A stretch of DNA of 64,000 nucleotides from Turnera subulata (Eukaryota > Streptophyta > Magnoliopsida > Malpighiales > Passifloraceae): positions 11,424 through 75,423 of the forward strand of contig JAKUCV010001510.1 in assembly GCA_028386065.3 (NCBI GenBank), written 5' to 3'. Under the pieces are notes generated by a model, which made no database searches, was not told the DNA's origin, and saw only the letters and a list, made by a program, of their open reading frames with translations. The translations under genes were made by a program, and so were the position numbers. Positions 60,334 to 64,000 of this stretch are shown piece by piece. How positions within the stretch are numbered: position 1 is the stretch's first letter; the number at the start of each line of letters is the position of its first letter.

Positions 60334-62279
60334 TGCACAATGCACATGTGATTCGATGATTCATCAATATTAATTCTATTGAAGAAGATCATTAGAAGTG
60401 TGATTTTGTGGTGATTTATGAGAACGAATCTTGCTAGCTAGTGCCATATTTTTTGCCGCATCACCATGGAGATGGAGTTGCTGAAATATTGCTAGCTAGA
60501 AGAGAGAGTTCTGTACATAGTAGTATGAGGTTTTGCCAGTTTAGTATTAATTTGTCGCCCTATAAGTTAGCTAGAATATCGATGAGTTTTGGTGTACTTT
60601 TCAAAACTTTTCTTCCTGAGAATGAAGTTGTATGCATATGCATACACATGATTATTAAATTTGCAGCTTTGTATCATTCAATGCTGCTGCTATAATCTTC
60701 CCAAACTAGAAAAGGCACAAGAAGTTATATTAGCAGGTCATTTTGATATGTTTTAAGTAATGTTAAATATGAATGTTAATCAAGTATGACCATCAATTGC
60801 TAATATAACTAAATAAAACTAAGCAGCACTGACTCAAATTTATTCCTAATCATTAAGCAGACATTTGTAATAAACAATCAAAGCTAAACTTGTTGGTACA
60901 AGAATGTTGTCATAATTTAAGATCAAGGACGACTAGAAGGTCTAGAAAACAAGTATCCATCTCAGTGGCACACATGCACTGGAAAATCAGTATTCTTCAA
61001 ATTGATAACTAGCAATAAGGGGTATACCTGGCTAGCTACCAAGACAAAAGAAAAACAAGATACTAGTATGGTGTGCTATAATAAATGGACTGTTTTCTGA
61101 TAAGGGCTTTTAAGCTCCTGTGACCAGACATCCTAGTACATGTAATACTACATAACAGTAATTATGTGTGTGCCCCGAATCTGCAGTTTCAGATGTCCTG
61201 TAACTTTCAGGCCATTTATTAAGATCCCATCTTCTTCATCGACATCTTGTGCAGGTTTGAAGCATGTAATGATGTCAAATGTTTTTGTTATTTTTTCTGT
61301 CAAATGACGTATTTTACATCTAGACGAGGCCTAGAAAAAATACCATGTCCATTTGGTCGATTACAATCCACACTTTCTTGTTCAATCTGGGCCCAATTAA
61401 CTCCATCAATTTGTTCTAAGTTGTTGGATTCAGAATAGTTTTGTTAGGTATGGACAACTGAATTTTCTTAATGAGAATAATCTCCTATACAGTAATGAGC
61501 CAACTTTCAAGGGTCCAAAAAAGAAGGAAAAAGAAAAATCAAATAACTAATGATCAAACATTTGAATTTCAATTCAGGATGAGGAGCTAATCCAATCCTG
61601 TACCTTAAGATGTCTAATCTTTAATGTCATTACTATCTAGCCTTGACTTACATAAAAGTGGGAATGGGGAATTAATCCTATTAATACGTTTCAAAAGCAT
61701 CCAAACCGACCCAAAATTCAAAAAGCAGGCACAGGAATTTGGAATATACTTTTTCTTGGTCCACGTTTGACACTTTATCCAATATGAGTCAAGTCATGAG
61801 ACTGTTTATTTTAGACATTTTATTAATCAATTCCCATACAAGTTAGACCAAGTTAATTTAAGCTGGTGTTCAAAGATTTAAGCAGAAGTACTATTAATTG
61901 CTTAGTCATCCAAAGAGTTTAGCTTTAGACTGGAATCTTACCATTTTGGTTTATGTTATTGCAAGAAGGAAGGTCAATGGATAATATGATCTTGAATTGA
62001 CAATTAGAATATTTTTTAAAAGAAATTCACAAGCTAATTGTTCATGAAACATACTAAATAATTTGATGGATGACAGGAGGAACCAGGGGATTAGTTTTTT
62101 ACCCAAAAAATCAGGAGAATCAACGTACATGTAACATGTCTGCTGTTTTCATCCCCTACTCAACTATGATTGCCCATTTCCCTCCATAAATTACGATTCC
62201 AAATCCAACCCAATACGAAATTCAAAATTTTTTTAATTTACATTAGGGCCAATCATTCACAACTTAGTTTATTGTGAGG
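60334..62279. other. AT-rich intergenic region
   Basis: 3' flank of the EPF-like gene, then spacer. No gene is supported. A short ORF at 61247-61438 has no recognisable family. Confidence 0.45.
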
Positions 62280-62450
62280 AATGTGGAATTGGTTTAAGTA
62301 GTAAGCTAGTTGGTTCCACTTAAGCGAAATCTCGAGCTTGAATTTTTGTATATAAAAAAAATTATATTGGGAAATTCACCCACCATACCTAAGTGCACGA
62401 CTGGACCGAATCCAGATTAGTCGGAGTAAAGCTCCAAAAACCAAAAAAAA
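62280..62450 (+). mobile_element. Second tRNA-derived SINE, diverged relative of 5376-5599
   Basis: Shares with the first copy TTGGTT-CC-CTTAAGCGA, ATCTCGAGC, CCCACCATACC (for CCACTATACC) and CCAGATTAGTCGG-G-AAAGCTCC, ending in A-rich sequence. It lacks the extra 33 bases present in the first copy. No convincing target-site duplication was found. Confidence 0.6.
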
Positions 62451-62507
62451 AAATTTGTTAATCGTTAGCCTACACATGTTTTGTTTGTCGAGTCTCAGAT
62501 GTAAATA

Positions 62508-62873
62508 TTAAACAGAAGAAAGCAAGACAAGTAACGAAATCATAAGATAAATAATACTAATAATAGGTGGAGGAGGACTAAGTGGGGCTATGTATTTTCT
62601 TACATGACACCTGATGATTGGTAAGCCTTTGCTTATTCCTTTAGCATACGTTTGTTTCAGAATTGTATGATTGGGGTACAAGTTATATCCATCCCCTAAT
62701 TGTTTATATATTACTTGATACACATGATCTGAAATTACTGGTCCATGTCCTTCTATTATTAGTTGATAGTATGTATGAAAAAAATTTAAAAAAAAATCAT
62801 TGTTTTTAAATACCATGTAAGCATGAATTAAAAAGACATTTGCCATTTCTTCTGCTAATTTATTTTGTTCCAT
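62508..62873 (-). CDS. Unrecognised ORF of 121 codons
   Basis: Starts MEQNKLAEEMANVFLIHAY. It contains the phrase IEGHGPVISDHVYQVIYKQL and NLYPNHTILKQTYAKGISKG, then a Pro-rich patch and a hydrophobic C-terminus (IISIIYLMISLLVLLSS) that predicts a membrane tail. Residue composition is balanced rather than low-complexity, so it might be a real protein fragment, but no neighbours, promoter or family support it. Confidence 0.25.
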   Translation of the reverse strand: MEQNKLAEEMANVFLIHAYMVFKNNDFFLNFFHTYYQLIIEGHGPVISDHVYQVIYKQLGDGYNLYPNHTILKQTYAKGISKGLPIIRCHVRKYIAPLSPPPPIISIIYLMISLLVLLSSV

Positions 62874-64000
62874 CTTTTATTTGACCTTCAATGCAGAGAA
62901 AGCACAATTTCATGAATCATTTTATATTCAAATTGATTCTTTTCCCCCATAATGGGACAAATAGACTGAATAGTATGTATCTAATGCTTTGCAGAATTCG
63001 TATGACCCTTCTTGATACTTCTTGATATTAGAAAGTCTACAATGTTTTTATTTGACTAATTCCTTGTTTGATATTAACGTAATTAATATTTAATAAAGTG
63101 TGATTTTACTTTACAAACTGATGTAGCTGGAAATGGTTGATCTATTAAGAAAAGTGATTAGTATAAAGGTGTATGTTTCCATGCATCTTCAATATTTTAT
63201 ATCCATGTTGAGTGTTATATTTTTTACTCACAAAAATTGTCTGGATTCTCTTGGCTTTTTACATCAAAAAAATTCTACTGGTAGTATAAAAATAGAATTT
63301 ACTCTAATCATCATATAATCATTTGAAAATGACAAATCCAGTATGGATAATCCCTAGTTGAAACGTCATACTTTTTTGTGGAAATTTCCTCATATGAAAG
63401 TATGCCATTTATAAGAGGTAAGAATATATGGGTAATGTTTTTATTCAACTGCAAGTTGGAAATTAAACCACTTTTGACTAATATATGTGGGAGGTGACAT
63501 TGACAATAAACTAACCTGTACGTAATTAATGTAAAGATGTGAATTGTGTTCACTTTTTTGGCGTGCTCCAATTGGAATTAGCTTGGGGAGGAATTAACTA
63601 GCTAAGAGTCATAAACCTAAAATTCTAATATGCACATAAAGGGACCGCCATTAAGGGTATTGGAAGTAGGAAATTACAATCTCCCCCAATATTTTGGAAG
63701 CCATCTTCTTTTTGGTCCTTTTTTTTCTAGAATTTCTTTTTTTGGTCTTTTAAATAAAGAAGGTAGGTTGCAGGTAGCCGCCCCTTATATTATGATTTTT
63801 TAAGCCAATAGTAGTCCTGGTTACATCAAAGAAGATTGTTTTTCTTTTTTGAAGGGAATCAAAGAAGATTGTTGGCACCATCAGTTTGTGAGAGGGTAAA
63901 TAGTTTTTGAGTTATTCATAATTTCATATAGCTAAGTATATGTTGTAGCTTGGATTACCAAACACGAAGTTACTCAAAGTTCTTTATGCCCATGCAAAAT
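62874..64000. other. AT-rich intergenic region to the window end
   Basis: No gene, RNA or clear mobile element is seen. Confidence 0.45.

Overview
The window is plant nuclear DNA, almost certainly from a eudicot. It is AT-rich between genes. It carries intron-containing genes for plant-only proteins (a SERK receptor kinase, nuclear-encoded chloroplast ATP synthase delta, an mTERF protein, an EPF-type peptide) and many LINE and Copia retroelements. The species cannot be named from the sequence. Exon boundaries below were placed by eye from GT/AG sites and reading-frame continuity; reading phase closes across every junction of the four spliced genes.

Layout. 1-1061: end of a Copia-type LTR, with a regular palindrome array just upstream of its TATA box. 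3089-4328: frameshifted PPR gene. 5376-5599: tRNA-derived SINE with a target-site duplication. 6854-13594: complete 11-exon SERK1/2-type co-receptor kinase. 14378-15581: first copy of a segmental duplication holding a small membrane-protein ORF and a tRNA-Gly(GCC). 15595-27012: a 5'-truncated LINE piece, then a near full-length LINE with 18-bp target-site duplications, itself split by a 4.9-kb antisense Copia element. 28130-28792: DNAJC17-like gene. 30090-35939: second long LINE with 16-bp target-site duplications. 36581-38405: second copy of the segmental duplication. 38440-41326 (-): IST1-like ESCRT regulator. 43377-44204 (-): chloroplast ATP synthase delta. 45337-49115 (+): AAMP-like WD40 protein. 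50479-52014 (-): mTERF4/RUG2-like protein, followed by a gutted duplicate of its locus (53640-55505). 56000-56850 (-): PPR pseudogene. 59622-60333 (+): EPF2/EPFL7-like secreted peptide. The last 3.6 kb is mostly AT-rich spacer with one more SINE and one unrecognised ORF.

The genes do not form a pathway; this is ordinary plant gene order. Removing the LINE and Copia insertions would bring the two segmental-duplication copies to within about 5 kb of each other with the DNAJC17 gene between them, which suggests an older tandem duplication later pushed apart by retroelements. I see no clear new multi-gene system. The most interesting signals are the phased palindrome array in the LTR and the duplicated small membrane-protein ORF, whose two copies differ mostly at synonymous sites.
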